A program made the translations under genes and the position numbers. The notes under the pieces are model-generated. The model ran no database searches, was not told where the DNA came from, and saw only the letters and a list, made by a program, of their open reading frames with translations. A stretch of DNA of 64,000 bases from Plantactinospora sp. BC1 (GTDB taxonomy: Bacteria > Actinomycetota > Actinomycetes > Mycobacteriales > Micromonosporaceae): contig NZ_CP028158.1 in NCBI RefSeq assembly GCF_003030345.1, forward strand, positions 1,116,001 to 1,180,000. The letters are read 5' to 3'. Positions 1 through 8,632 of the stretch are shown in pieces (within the stretch, counting starts at the first letter, position 1; the number at the start of each line of letters is the position of its first letter).

Positions 1-313
1 CCCCCGGGTGTACCGGCCGGCTCCCGGGGCGGTCAGGCCGCAGTGGAGGGTTCACCCGAGGGGCCCCCGACGCCGCTCCGCGATCGCGGACGTACCGGAA
101 CAGACGTCTCCAACCAGCGGTGATTCGTATATCCGGATTTAGCAATATTGATGGTCCTCATTCGACCGGCGGCCCTGACATTTGTCATAGGTACCCGTGC
201 ATGACGCACCTTGGGGGATGACTTAACACACTAGTAACACCTCGGACCCGACCAGGAGACTCGGATGCATCGATGGAGCACGGTCGCCCAGGGAACACCC
301 GAGGAGCCGCGAG
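1..313. other. non-coding leader region upstream of the lanthipeptide operon
   Basis: No convincing gene is seen here. The stretch is less GC-rich from about 120 to 250 than the rest of the window, as expected for a promoter region. It contains the palindrome described separately at 176-187, a short inverted repeat GTGC-N5-GCAC at 197-209, and two TAACAC copies around 224-240. The open frame on the minus strand running into this region from the lanKC gene is a codon shadow. No -35/-10 pair matches well enough to be named. Confidence 0.6.
176..209. promoter_or_regulatory. candidate operator upstream of lanKC (palindrome TGACA-TT-TGTCA)
   Basis: Positions 176-187 form a perfect inverted repeat of TGACA and TGTCA with a two-base spacer. 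A second dyad, GTGC-N5-GCAC, follows at 197-209. Both lie 105 to 138 bases before the lanKC start in an AT-richer patch. This is where a regulator of the lanthipeptide operon could bind. In Streptomyces the equivalent ram operon is controlled by the orphan response regulator RamR, but I do not recognise a RamR site here, so the bound protein is unknown. Confidence 0.35.
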
Positions 314-3169
314 ATGGACGAGAGATACGACGCCTACTGTGCGGTCGATCCACTGTTCTACGACTCGCTCAGCACCACCTCCGCGACCGTCGCCGCCGGG
401 TTCACCGCCGCCGACCGGCCGGTGCCGGCCGGCTGGCAGCGCGAGCCGAGCGACGACTGGCTGATCTACGGCCCCGAGGACGGCACGCTCCCCCAGCAGG
501 GCTGGAAGATCCACGTGTCGGCCTGTCTCGACAACGCCGACCGGATCCTGGACAGCGTCTTCGACTACTGCGTACCCCGGGGAATCTCGTTCAAGTTCCT
601 CCGTGGCCCGCGGATGCTGCTGATGCGCAACTCGAAGTACGCCCGGCGCGGCTCCAGCGGCAAGTTCGTCACCATCTACCCCCGGGACGAGGCCGAACTC
701 GAACTCGCCTGCAAGGAGCTCGCCGAACGGCTGGACGGCGAGGCCGGGCCGTACATTCTCAGTGACCTGCGCTACGGCGCCGGCCCGGTCTACGTCCGGT
801 ACGGCGGCTTCGCCGCCCGGTACTGCGTCGGCGACGACGGCCAGGTGGTACCCGCGATCGAGGACGGCACCGGAACCCTGGTACCGGACCGGCGCGACCC
901 GGTCTTCCACGTACCGGACTGGGTGACCCTGCCCGAGTTCCTCGGCCCGCACCTCGCGGCCCGCAACGCGACCACCACCACGGACCTGCCGTACCGGATC
1001 GAACGGGTGATCCACTTCTCCAACGGCGGCGGCCTGTACGTCGGCCGGGACACCCGCACCGACGCCCAGGTGGTACTCAAGGAGGCCCGCCCGCACGCCG
1101 GGCTGGACGCCACCGGCACCGACGCGATCACCCGACTGCACCGCGAGGCCGAGATGCTCCGCCGGCTCGCCGACGTGCCGGGGATCGCCCGGGTGCACGA
1201 CGAGTTCGTCCTCGGCGACCACCACTTCCTCGCCCTGGAGTTCGTCGAGGGCCGGGCGCTGAACAAGCTGATCGTCGAGCGGTACCCGCTGGTCGACGCG
1301 GACGCCACCCCGGCCGAGCTGGCCGACTACACCGACTGGGCACTGCGGATCCACCAGCAGGTGGAGCGGACCGTCGAGGCGATCGCGGCACACGGCATCG
1401 TCTACGGCGACCTGCACCTGTTCAACATCATGGTCGGCCCGGACGACCGGGTCACCCTGGTCGACTTCGAGGTCGCCGCGCCGGTGGCCGAGGCGACCCG
1501 CCCCGCGCTGCGCAACCAGGCCTTCGCCGCCCCGCGCGACCGGACCGGGCTGGCCGTGGACCGCTACGCCCTGGCCTGCCTCCGGCTCGCCCTCTTCCTG
1601 CCGCTGACCCAGATGGTCCGGCTCGCCCCGGCCAAGGCCGCGCACCTCGCCGACGTCGTCGCCGCGCACTTCCCGGTGCCGCGCGACTTCCTGGACGCGG
1701 CCGTCGCCGAGATCACCGGCGACGCCATCCGCACCGACGCGACGCGGACGGCCGACACGACGCCGACGGCCGACACAATGCCGACGGCCGACGCGACGCC
1801 GACGGCCCGCCCCGAGAAGCAGGTGCCGAACGTCCGCGCCGGAGAACCGCTGCCGGCCAGCCACGCCGGGGACCCGGCGCGGGGCCGGGCCACCCACCCG
1901 GTGCCCGGGGCCGAGGACTTCGCCGCCGACCGGACGGCCTGGCCGAGACTGCGCGACCGGATCGCCGGCGCCGTCCTCGCCAGCGCGACCCCGGACCGCG
2001 ACGACCGGCTCTTCCCCGGCGACATCGACCAGTTCCGCACCGGCGGCCTGAACCTCGGGTACGGCGCCGCCGGCGTCCTGCACGCGCTGCACGCCACCGG
2101 CGCCGGCCGGTACCCGGAGTACGAGGACTGGCTGGTGAAGCGGGCCCTGCGCCCGGCCTCCGGTACCCGCTGCGGCTTCTACGACGGACTGCACGGGGTC
2201 GCGTACGCCCTGGAGCACCTCGGCCGCCGGCAGGACGCGCTCGACGTACTCGACATCTGCCTCGGAGAGCCCTGGGAAGAACTCGGCGAGGACCTGGTGA
2301 GTGGGCTCTCCGGCATAGCGCTCAACCTCGCCGAGATGGCGGACCGGACCGGTGAACCGACGTTACGGCAGGCTGCCTGGCGCGCCGCCGAGTTGGTCGC
2401 CGACCGGTCGGCCGACGGCGCCGGTGCGCCGGCCGGAGGCGACACCGCCGGCAGCACCGGCGCCGGGGCGCAGATCAGCGGCGGGCAGCACCCGTACGCG
2501 GGACTGACCCGGGGGCGAAGCGGCCCGGCCCTGATGTTCCTCCGGCTCTACGAGCGCAGCGGTGACACCGGACTGCTCGACCGGGCCGGTGACGCGCTCC
2601 GGCACGACCTGCGCCGGTGCGTGGTACGCCCGGACGGGGCGCTGGAGGTCAACGAGGGCTGGCGGACCATGCCGTACCTGGCACACGGCAGCGTCGGCAT
2701 CGGACTGGTGCTCGACCAGTACCTCCGGCACCGGCCGGACCCGGAACTCGCCGAGTCCGCCGACGCGGTACGGCGGGCCGCCCGGGCACCGTTCTACGCA
2801 CAGTCCGGGCTCTTCGCCGGACGGGCCGGCATCATCGCCTACCTGGCCGCGCGGACACCCGACGGCAGCCACCCGACCGGGGAGCGGCCGAGCGGCGCCG
2901 AGGCGGACCGGGAGGACGACCGGACCGAACTGGACCGGCAGGTGGGCCGGCTGGCCTGGCACGCGCTGCCGTACCAGGGCTTCCTCGCCTTCCCCGGCGA
3001 GCAACTGCTGCGGCTGTCGATGGACCTGGCCACCGGGAGCGCGGGCGTACTGCTCGCCACCGGGATGGCCCGGCACGACGAGCCGGTGACGCTGCCCTTC
3101 CTCGCGCCGCTGACCGGCGCGACCAGACTCCCCTCGCTGCCGCGAGGGGCACATCGGACCGAACAGTAA
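314..3169 (+). CDS. lanKC: class III lanthipeptide synthetase LanKC (RamC/AmfT-like)
   Basis: This 951-residue enzyme would phosphorylate Ser/Thr of the precursor encoded just downstream, eliminate phosphate to give dehydro residues and cyclise them with Cys. The order is the one known for class III enzymes: N-terminal lyase region (about 1-220), protein-kinase domain (about 225-480) with the ATP-binding Lys in VVLKEA near residue 256, catalytic loop GDLHLFN near 367 and DFE near 384, then a LanC-like cyclase domain (about 550-950). The cyclase lacks the Cys-Cys-His zinc ligands of class I/II LanC, as is normal for class III. A Thr/Ala/Asp-rich linker with an imperfect 18-base DNA repeat separates kinase and cyclase (about 473-506). 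The start is set by GAGGAG at 301-306, seven bases before ATG. The gene ends 19 bases before the precursor start. Confidence 0.93.
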   Translation: MDERYDAYCAVDPLFYDSLSTTSATVAAGFTAADRPVPAGWQREPSDDWLIYGPEDGTLPQQGWKIHVSACLDNADRILDSVFDYCVPRGISFKFLRGPRMLLMRNSKYARRGSSGKFVTIYPRDEAELELACKELAERLDGEAGPYILSDLRYGAGPVYVRYGGFAARYCVGDDGQVVPAIEDGTGTLVPDRRDPVFHVPDWVTLPEFLGPHLAARNATTTTDLPYRIERVIHFSNGGGLYVGRDTRTDAQVVLKEARPHAGLDATGTDAITRLHREAEMLRRLADVPGIARVHDEFVLGDHHFLALEFVEGRALNKLIVERYPLVDADATPAELADYTDWALRIHQQVERTVEAIAAHGIVYGDLHLFNIMVGPDDRVTLVDFEVAAPVAEATRPALRNQAFAAPRDRTGLAVDRYALACLRLALFLPLTQMVRLAPAKAAHLADVVAAHFPVPRDFLDAAVAEITGDAIRTDATRTADTTPTADTMPTADATPTARPEKQVPNVRAGEPLPASHAGDPARGRATHPVPGAEDFAADRTAWPRLRDRIAGAVLASATPDRDDRLFPGDIDQFRTGGLNLGYGAAGVLHALHATGAGRYPEYEDWLVKRALRPASGTRCGFYDGLHGVAYALEHLGRRQDALDVLDICLGEPWEELGEDLVSGLSGIALNLAEMADRTGEPTLRQAAWRAAELVADRSADGAGAPAGGDTAGSTGAGAQISGGQHPYAGLTRGRSGPALMFLRLYERSGDTGLLDRAGDALRHDLRRCVVRPDGALEVNEGWRTMPYLAHGSVGIGLVLDQYLRHRPDPELAESADAVRRAARAPFYAQSGLFAGRAGIIAYLAARTPDGSHPTGERPSGAEADREDDRTELDRQVGRLAWHALPYQGFLAFPGEQLLRLSMDLATGSAGVLLATGMARHDEPVTLPFLAPLTGATRLPSLPRGAHRTEQ

Positions 3170-3180
3170 AGGAGGAGGTG
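3170..3180 (+). promoter_or_regulatory. strong ribosome binding site of the lanthipeptide precursor
   Basis: The run AGGAGGAGGTG lies directly after the lanKC stop codon (TAA at 3167-3169) and about eight bases before ATG 3189. It is nearly an ideal anti-16S match, the strongest in the window. This supports the short downstream frame as a real gene that is translated at a high level relative to the synthetase, as expected for a peptide substrate made in excess of its enzyme. Confidence 0.85.
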
Positions 3181-3188
3181 AAACAACC

Positions 3189-3317
3189 ATGGCGCTTCTG
3201 GACCTTCAGGGGATGGAGCTGGCCGACCGCACCGGTGGGGGCGGCGGTGGCGGCGGTAGCCGCGCGAGCCTGCTGCTGTGCGGCGACAGCTCGCTGTCCG
3301 TGACGACCTGCAACTGA
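3189..3317 (+). CDS. SapB/RamS-like class III lanthipeptide precursor, 42 aa
   Basis: This short gene encodes a 42-residue peptide starting MALLDLQGMEL. The leader has the LxLQ-type motif (LLDLQ) used by class III synthetases. The core, from SRASLLLC to SVTTCN, is almost identical to that of Streptomyces SapB (RamS), differing where I recall Ile in place of this Val. Two Ser-to-Cys spans (SLLLC and S..LSVTTC) can form the two SapB rings. Between leader helix and core there are eight consecutive Gly codons (residues 16-23), replacing the acidic spacer found in RamS. It sits between lanKC and the exporter genes with a near-perfect ribosome binding site. By analogy the mature peptide would be a morphogenetic surfactant for aerial growth; that function is inferred. 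Confidence 0.92.
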   Translation: MALLDLQGMELADRTGGGGGGGGSRASLLLCGDSSLSVTTCN

Positions 3318-3394
3318 TCAGGTCAGCATCGGGGCCCTGGGTGGGCAGACGTCCCCGCCCAGGGCAACCCCGTGTCGACGGAAGGGTGGTACGC

Positions 3395-5305
3395 GTGGCC
3401 GCCGACGGGAACCGGCCGGTCCAGGCCGACGGGAACCGGCTCCTCCGGCAGGCGATCGCGTACGGCGGCGGTTGGACCGTCGCCCTCGCGGCCGCCGCGC
3501 TGCTCGGCGCGGTGGCCGAACTGCTGTTACCGGCCGCGCTCGGGCTGGCCGTGGACGCCGCGCTCGGCGGGGCGGACCGGTGGTGGCCACTCGCCGCCTG
3601 CGGCCTGGTGGTGCTGATCGTCGCCACCGACACGCTGAGCAACCTGGCCGCCGGTGCCGGCACCGCCCGCACCACCGCCCGGCTGCGGCACCGGCTGCTC
3701 GGGCACCTGCTCGCCCTCGATCCGCGCCGCGCCACCCGCTATCCGGTGGGCGACCTGGTCGGCCGGCTGGTCGGACAGGCCGCCGACTCCGGCCAGGCCG
3801 GGAGCACGGTGGTATTCGGAGTGGCCGCCGCGCTCCCCCCGCTGGGCAGCGTCGTCGCGCTGCTGCTGCTCGACTGGCGCCTCGCAGTCACGTTCGGCGC
3901 CGGGCTGCTGCTGCTCGCCGCCGGCCTGCGCGCCTTCGTCACCGACGCCTCGGCCGCCGCCGCCGGCTATCTCGGGGTACAGGGTCGGATCGCCGGGCGG
4001 CTCGCCGAGGCGCTGCACGGCTCCCGCACCATCGCCGCCGCCGGCACCGTCCGCGCCGAGATCGACCGGGTACTGGAGCCGCTGCCGCAGCTGCGCGCCC
4101 ACGGTATCCGCACCTGGACCACGCTGGCCCGGGCCTCCGGCCGGACGGCGGCGCTGGCCCCGCTGCTGCAACTGGCGATCGTCGCGGTCGGCGGCTGGTC
4201 GGTGGCGCAGGGGCGACTCACCCCGGGTCAGCTCTTCGCCGCCGTGCAGTACGCCGCGCTCGGCGCCGGGCTGGGCAGCATCGTCGCCACGCTCAACCGG
4301 CTGGTCCGGACCCGGGCCGGGGCGCAGCGGGTCGCCGCCGTACTGGCCGAGCCGCCGAGGTCGTACGGGACGGCGCCGCTGCCCGACGGTACCGGCCGAC
4401 TGGTCCTCACCGGGGTGACCGTGTACGCCGACGACGGCCGTCCGGTGCTGGACGGAATCGACCTGCGGGTACCGCCCGGCGCGACCGTCGCCGTGGTCGG
4501 CCCCTCCGGAGCGGGCAAGTCGACCCTGGCCGCGGTCGCCGGCCGGCTGCGCGACCCCGACGCCGGCGAGGTACTCCTCGACGGGGTACCACTGCGCCGG
4601 CTCAGCCGCTCCGCGCTGCGGCAGGCGGTCGGATACGGCTTCGAGCGGCCGGTGCTGGTCGGCGAGACGATCGCGGAGGCGGTCACGCTCGGCTCCGCCG
4701 CCGGCTCCGAGGCGCGGCTCGGCGCGGTGGCCCGGGCGGCCGCGATCGACGAGTTCGTCGAGCGGCTGCCGGACGGCTACCAGAGCCGGCTCGACGCGAC
4801 CCCGATGTCCGGCGGCGAGGCGCAGCGACTCGGGCTGGCCCGGGCCCTGCACGCGCAGCGGCTGCTGATCCTCGACGACGCCACCTCCAGCCTGGACACC
4901 GCCACCGAGCACCGGATCGCGGCGGCGGTCGCCGCGCACCCGGATCGGCGTACCCGGTTGGTCGTGACCCACCGGGTGGCCACCGCCGCCGCCGCGGAGC
5001 TGGTCGCCTGGTTGGACGGCGGCCGGCTGCGCGGCGTCGGCCCGCACCGTCGGCTGTGGCGGGATCCGGCCTACCGGGGCGTCTTCGCCGCTTCCGCGCC
5101 ACCCCGGGCGGAGCCGGCGAAGCCGCCGGCCGAGCCACCGATCGGGCCCGCAGTGCCATCGGTCGAGCCGGCAGTGCCACCGGCCGAGGCGGCAGTGCCA
5201 CCGGCCGAGGCGGCGGAGCCACCGGCCGAGGCGGCGGAGCCACCGGCCGAGGCGGCGGAGCCACCGGCCGAGGCGGCGGAGCCATCGGCCGAGGCGGTGC
5301 GATGA
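3395..5305 (+). CDS. ABC transporter, fused permease/ATPase (RamA/AmfB-like)
   Basis: The product (636 aa) is a half-type ABC exporter: about five to six membrane segments (residues 20-310), then an ATPase domain with Walker A GPSGAGKST (about 369-377), signature MSGGEAQRL (about 471) and Walker B LLILDDATSSLD (about 490). The usual Q-loop Gln appears replaced by Glu (GYGFERPVL). After the ATPase comes a 60-residue Pro-Ala-Glu tail built of seven-residue units (PPAEAAE), encoded by 21-base direct repeats. The GTG at 3395, after GGAAGG, is chosen over an upstream in-frame ATG that would add 39 residues of non-family sequence and overlap the precursor. The gene overlaps the next by four bases. 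With its partner it most likely exports the lanthipeptide. Confidence 0.88.
   Translation: MAADGNRPVQADGNRLLRQAIAYGGGWTVALAAAALLGAVAELLLPAALGLAVDAALGGADRWWPLAACGLVVLIVATDTLSNLAAGAGTARTTARLRHRLLGHLLALDPRRATRYPVGDLVGRLVGQAADSGQAGSTVVFGVAAALPPLGSVVALLLLDWRLAVTFGAGLLLLAAGLRAFVTDASAAAAGYLGVQGRIAGRLAEALHGSRTIAAAGTVRAEIDRVLEPLPQLRAHGIRTWTTLARASGRTAALAPLLQLAIVAVGGWSVAQGRLTPGQLFAAVQYAALGAGLGSIVATLNRLVRTRAGAQRVAAVLAEPPRSYGTAPLPDGTGRLVLTGVTVYADDGRPVLDGIDLRVPPGATVAVVGPSGAGKSTLAAVAGRLRDPDAGEVLLDGVPLRRLSRSALRQAVGYGFERPVLVGETIAEAVTLGSAAGSEARLGAVARAAAIDEFVERLPDGYQSRLDATPMSGGEAQRLGLARALHAQRLLILDDATSSLDTATEHRIAAAVAAHPDRRTRLVVTHRVATAAAAELVAWLDGGRLRGVGPHRRLWRDPAYRGVFAASAPPRAEPAKPPAEPPIGPAVPSVEPAVPPAEAAVPPAEAAEPPAEAAEPPAEAAEPPAEAAEPSAEAVR
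5161..5304 (+). repeat. 21-bp direct repeats encoding a PPAEAA(E/V) tail
   Basis: The end of the first exporter gene is made of about seven copies of a 21-base unit of the type GCCACCGGCCGAGGCGGCRG, with single-base differences. The unit is a multiple of three, so copy-number change would lengthen or shorten the Pro-Ala-Glu tail in frame without harming the overlapping start of the next gene. The repeat stops exactly at the ATGA overlap. Confidence 0.85.
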
Positions 5306-7095
5306 GCGGGGTCGCCCGGTTCACCGCCGCCGCGCTGCGCCGCCGGGCCCGCCCGCTCGGCCGGCTCGCCGGGTGGTCGGCCGCCGAGGCGCTGCCGACG
5401 CTGCTCGCCGGCTACCTGACCGCCCGGGCCGTCGACGACGGATTCCTGGCCGGCCGGCCGCAGACCGGGCTGGCCTGGCTGGGCGTACTGGCCGTGGCGG
5501 TGGTGATCGGCGCGGTCGGCACCAACCGGGCGTACGCCTGCCTCGGCGACGTCGTCGAGCCGTTCCGCGACGAGCTGGCCGGCCGGGTGGTCACCGGGGC
5601 GCTGCACCGGTCGACCGCCGCCGGAGCCCGGCCGGAGACCTCGGCGGTGGCCCGGCTGACCCATCAGGTGGAGATCGTCCGGGACACCTTCGCCGGACTG
5701 GTGATGGTGGTCCGGGGCTTTCTCTTCACCGCCGGGGCGGCCCTGCTCGGGCTCTTCTCGCTGACTCCGGTGGTGGCGGGGGTGGTCGCGGTACCGCTGG
5801 TCGCCGGGTTGGTGCTCTTCGCCGCCGCGCTGCCGGCGATGGTCGCCCGGCAGCGCGACTACGTCACCGCCGACGAGCGGCTCGGCGAGGCGGCCGGCGC
5901 GGCCTTCGCCGGGCACCGGGACGTGGTGGCCTGCGGCGCGCAGGAGATCGTCGCAAACCGGGTGGGCCGGCAGGTGGACCGGCAGGCCCGGGCCGAACAC
6001 GCGCTGGCCCGGATGGCGGCGCTGCGCAGCCTCAGTCTCGCGGTCGGCGGCTGGCTGCCGCTGGCGGTACTGCTGCTGGCCGCCCCCTGGCTGGTCCGGC
6101 GTGGGCTCACCGCCGGTGCGGTACTCGGCGCCCTGGTGTACGTCGCCACCGGTCTCCAACCCGCGCTGCACGCGCTGGTGCAGGGCGTGGCCGGCGGCGG
6201 ACTCCGGTTCGCGGTGACGCTGGACCGGATCCTCGCCGCCACCACGCTCGGATCCGACACCGACACACCCCCGAACGGTCTCGCCACTGTCGGTGCGGCC
6301 GACACCGCGCCGCCCCGCACCGGTGCCGCCGCCGGTATTGCGTACCGGGCCGGGTCGGCCTGGGCGGAGCTGCGCGAGGTCACCTTCCGGTACGGCCCAC
6401 GGGCCCGCCCGGTCCTCGACGGCTTCGACCTCACCCTCGGCGAGGGGGCGTACCTGGCGGTGGTCGGGCCGAGCGGGGCCGGCAAGTCCACCCTGGCCGG
6501 GTTGCTCGCCGGGCTGCTCCGGCCGCAGGCCGGTACGGTGCTGCTCGGCGGGGCCCCGATCGGTGCCGCCGATCCGGCGACGCTGGCCCGGCACCGGGTG
6601 ATGATCCCGCAGGAGGCGTACGTCTTCGCCGGTACGCTGCTGGAGAACCTGCGCTACCTCTGCCCCGGCGCGGGGCAGGACCGGGTGGACGCGGCGGTGC
6701 ACCGGCTGGGCCTGCTGCCGCTGGTACGCCGGCTCGGCGGGCTGACCGCCACGGTGGACCCCACGGCGCTCTCCGCCGGGGAACGGCAACTCGTCGCGGC
6801 GGTCCGCGCCTACCTCTCCCCCGCGCCGCTGGCGATCCTGGACGAGGCGACCTGTCATCTCGACCCGGTGGCCGAGGCGACGGTCGAGGAGGTCTTCGGC
6901 ACCCGCCCGGGCGCGTTGGTGGTGGTGGCGCACCGGATCAGTTCGGCGTTGCGGGCCCGGCAGGTGCTGATCCTCGACGGCGGCCGTCCGCTGTGCGGCC
7001 GGCACGACGAACTGCTGGCCCGTTCGGCGACCTATCGGGAACTGGTCGGGCACTGGCAGGGCGATCCCGTTTCCAGCGAGGTGCCCGCTATATAG
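5302..7095 (+). CDS. ABC transporter, fused permease/ATPase (RamB/AmfA-like)
   Basis: The 597-residue product is the second half of the presumed heterodimeric exporter. It has a membrane domain (about 15-310) and an ATPase domain with Walker A GPSGAGKST (near 389), Q-loop IPQEAYVF, signature LSAGERQL and Walker B LAILDEATCHLD followed by the H-loop AHR. Unlike its partner it keeps the Q-loop Gln, while its signature has Ala in the second Gly position, so the two ATP sites may not be equivalent, as in many heterodimeric exporters. ATG 5302 overlaps the upstream stop (ATGA), pointing to translational coupling. The reading frame remains open far upstream, but that part is a shadow of the first transporter gene. 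Confidence 0.87.
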   Translation: MSGVARFTAAALRRRARPLGRLAGWSAAEALPTLLAGYLTARAVDDGFLAGRPQTGLAWLGVLAVAVVIGAVGTNRAYACLGDVVEPFRDELAGRVVTGALHRSTAAGARPETSAVARLTHQVEIVRDTFAGLVMVVRGFLFTAGAALLGLFSLTPVVAGVVAVPLVAGLVLFAAALPAMVARQRDYVTADERLGEAAGAAFAGHRDVVACGAQEIVANRVGRQVDRQARAEHALARMAALRSLSLAVGGWLPLAVLLLAAPWLVRRGLTAGAVLGALVYVATGLQPALHALVQGVAGGGLRFAVTLDRILAATTLGSDTDTPPNGLATVGAADTAPPRTGAAAGIAYRAGSAWAELREVTFRYGPRARPVLDGFDLTLGEGAYLAVVGPSGAGKSTLAGLLAGLLRPQAGTVLLGGAPIGAADPATLARHRVMIPQEAYVFAGTLLENLRYLCPGAGQDRVDAAVHRLGLLPLVRRLGGLTATVDPTALSAGERQLVAAVRAYLSPAPLAILDEATCHLDPVAEATVEEVFGTRPGALVVVAHRISSALRARQVLILDGGRPLCGRHDELLARSATYRELVGHWQGDPVSSEVPAI

Positions 7096-7105
7096 AGTTG
7101 TCTCG

Positions 7106-8602
7106 ATGGCAGCCATTCGGGCACTCGGGCCTAAGCAGGTACTCGGTCTCAGCGCGCTGTCGCACGACGCGTCGGCCTGTGTGGTCCGGGGTGCCGAGAT
7201 CCTCTTCGCCGGCCACGCCGAACGGTACTCGCGCCGGAAGAACGATCCCGACCTCGCCCCGGGGCTGCTCGCCGAGGCGCTCTCCTTCGGCCGCCCCGAC
7301 CTGATCGCCTGGTACGAGCACCCGTTGCGCAAGAAGCTGCGGCACGTACGGGCCGGGCAGTTCCGGCACGCCGTGGACGTCGAGGACCTGCCCCGCCGCT
7401 ACCTGGCCCGGCTCGACCTGCCCGAACTGCGCGGCGTGCCGATCCGGTACGTCGGGCACCACCGTTCGCACGCCGCCGCCGGGCACTTCACCAGCGGCGA
7501 GCGGCACACCGCGGTGCTCACCGCCGACGCGATCGGCGAGTTCGAGACGTTCACCCTCGGCGAGTTCCGCGACGGCGTCTACCGGGTCTTCGCCCGTTGC
7601 CGCTATCCGCACAGCCTCGGACTGCTCTACAGCGCCTTCACCCGGCGCTGCGGGTTCAAGCCGAACGAGGAGGAGTTCATCGTGATGGGGCTGGCCGCGC
7701 TCGGTCGCCCCCGGTACGTCGGGCAGCTCAAGACGGACCTGATCGAACTGACCCCGCCCACCTTCCGGCTGCGTCGCAACGTGCACCGGGGCATCGGCGA
7801 CTGGCAGCCCCGGGCCGATCCGGCGGACCTGGCGGCGAGCATCCAGGCGGTGACCGAGGAGGTGCTGCTCGGGGCGGCGCGCTGGCTGCGTAGCCGGGTC
7901 GACGCGGCGACGCTGACCGTGATGGGCGGGCTGGGGCTCAACTGTGTCGCCAACGAACTGCTCGCCCGGCACAGCGGGTTCGACCGGGTGACCCTGCTGC
8001 CGAACCCCGGGGACGCCGGGTCGAGCCTCGGCGCGGCGGCGGCGGTCCTCGGTCACCAGCTCGACTGGACCGGGCCGTACCTGGGGACCCTGATCGAGGG
8101 TGACTACCCGGTCGCGGCCCTGGCCGGGGCGCTGGCCACCCGAGGGGTGGTCGGGGTGGCACGCGGCCGGGCCGAGTTCGGTCCCCGGGCGCTGGGCAAC
8201 CGCTCCCTGCTGGCCGACCCGCGCGGGCCGGACAGCCGGGACCGGGTCAACCGGGTGAAGGGGCGGGAACCGTTCCGCCCGTTCGCCCCGGTGGTCCGGC
8301 AGGAGGTCGCGGAGCGGTACTTCGACATGCCGGTCGACGCGTCGCCGTACATGCAGTTCACCGCCAGGTGTCGCGAGCCCCGGGCCTTCCCCGGCATCGT
8401 GCACGTGGACGGGACGTCCCGGGTGCAGACGGTGACCCGGCGGCAGCATCCGGGCCTCTACGACCTGCTCGGCGAGTACGAGCGGCGGACCGGCTGCCCG
8501 ATCCTGCTCAACACCAGCCTGAACCTCAAGGGTGAACCGCTGGTCAACGACCGGGCGGACGCCCGCCGGTTCAGCAGCCGGACGGGTGTGCCCGTGCTCT
8601 GA
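7106..8602 (+). CDS. NodU/CmcH-family O-carbamoyltransferase
   Basis: Enzymes of this family make carbamoyl-adenylate from carbamoyl phosphate and ATP in a C-terminal YrdC-like domain or N-terminal Kae1-like domain, and transfer the carbamoyl group to a hydroxyl of a natural product. The 498-residue protein begins LGLSALSHDASACVV, has the metal-binding HHRSHAAAG motif (about 118-126), the C-terminal block RAEFGPRALGNRS (about 352-364) and NTSLNLKGEPLVND near the end. It is shorter than typical members (about 540-600 aa) and stops soon after that motif. It lies ten bases after the second exporter gene, so it is very probably co-transcribed with the lanthipeptide genes. Its acceptor is unknown: a Ser/Thr or other hydroxyl of the peptide is the obvious guess. 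Confidence 0.85.
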   Translation: MAAIRALGPKQVLGLSALSHDASACVVRGAEILFAGHAERYSRRKNDPDLAPGLLAEALSFGRPDLIAWYEHPLRKKLRHVRAGQFRHAVDVEDLPRRYLARLDLPELRGVPIRYVGHHRSHAAAGHFTSGERHTAVLTADAIGEFETFTLGEFRDGVYRVFARCRYPHSLGLLYSAFTRRCGFKPNEEEFIVMGLAALGRPRYVGQLKTDLIELTPPTFRLRRNVHRGIGDWQPRADPADLAASIQAVTEEVLLGAARWLRSRVDAATLTVMGGLGLNCVANELLARHSGFDRVTLLPNPGDAGSSLGAAAAVLGHQLDWTGPYLGTLIEGDYPVAALAGALATRGVVGVARGRAEFGPRALGNRSLLADPRGPDSRDRVNRVKGREPFRPFAPVVRQEVAERYFDMPVDASPYMQFTARCREPRAFPGIVHVDGTSRVQTVTRRQHPGLYDLLGEYERRTGCPILLNTSLNLKGEPLVNDRADARRFSSRTGVPVL

Positions 8603-8632
8603 GCCGCCCCGGCGGATCGGCGGTGTCGCGGA

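Noticed and set aside
185-2218. 677-residue open frame on the minus strand opposite lanKC
   Set aside because: It is a codon shadow of the GC-rich lanKC gene: no family motifs, Gly/Val/Arg-rich composition and no ribosome site.
3472-5301. N-terminal 610 residues of the long frame leading into the second exporter
   Set aside because: Arg/Ala-rich shadow of the first exporter gene; the true start is ATG 5302 with an ATGA overlap.
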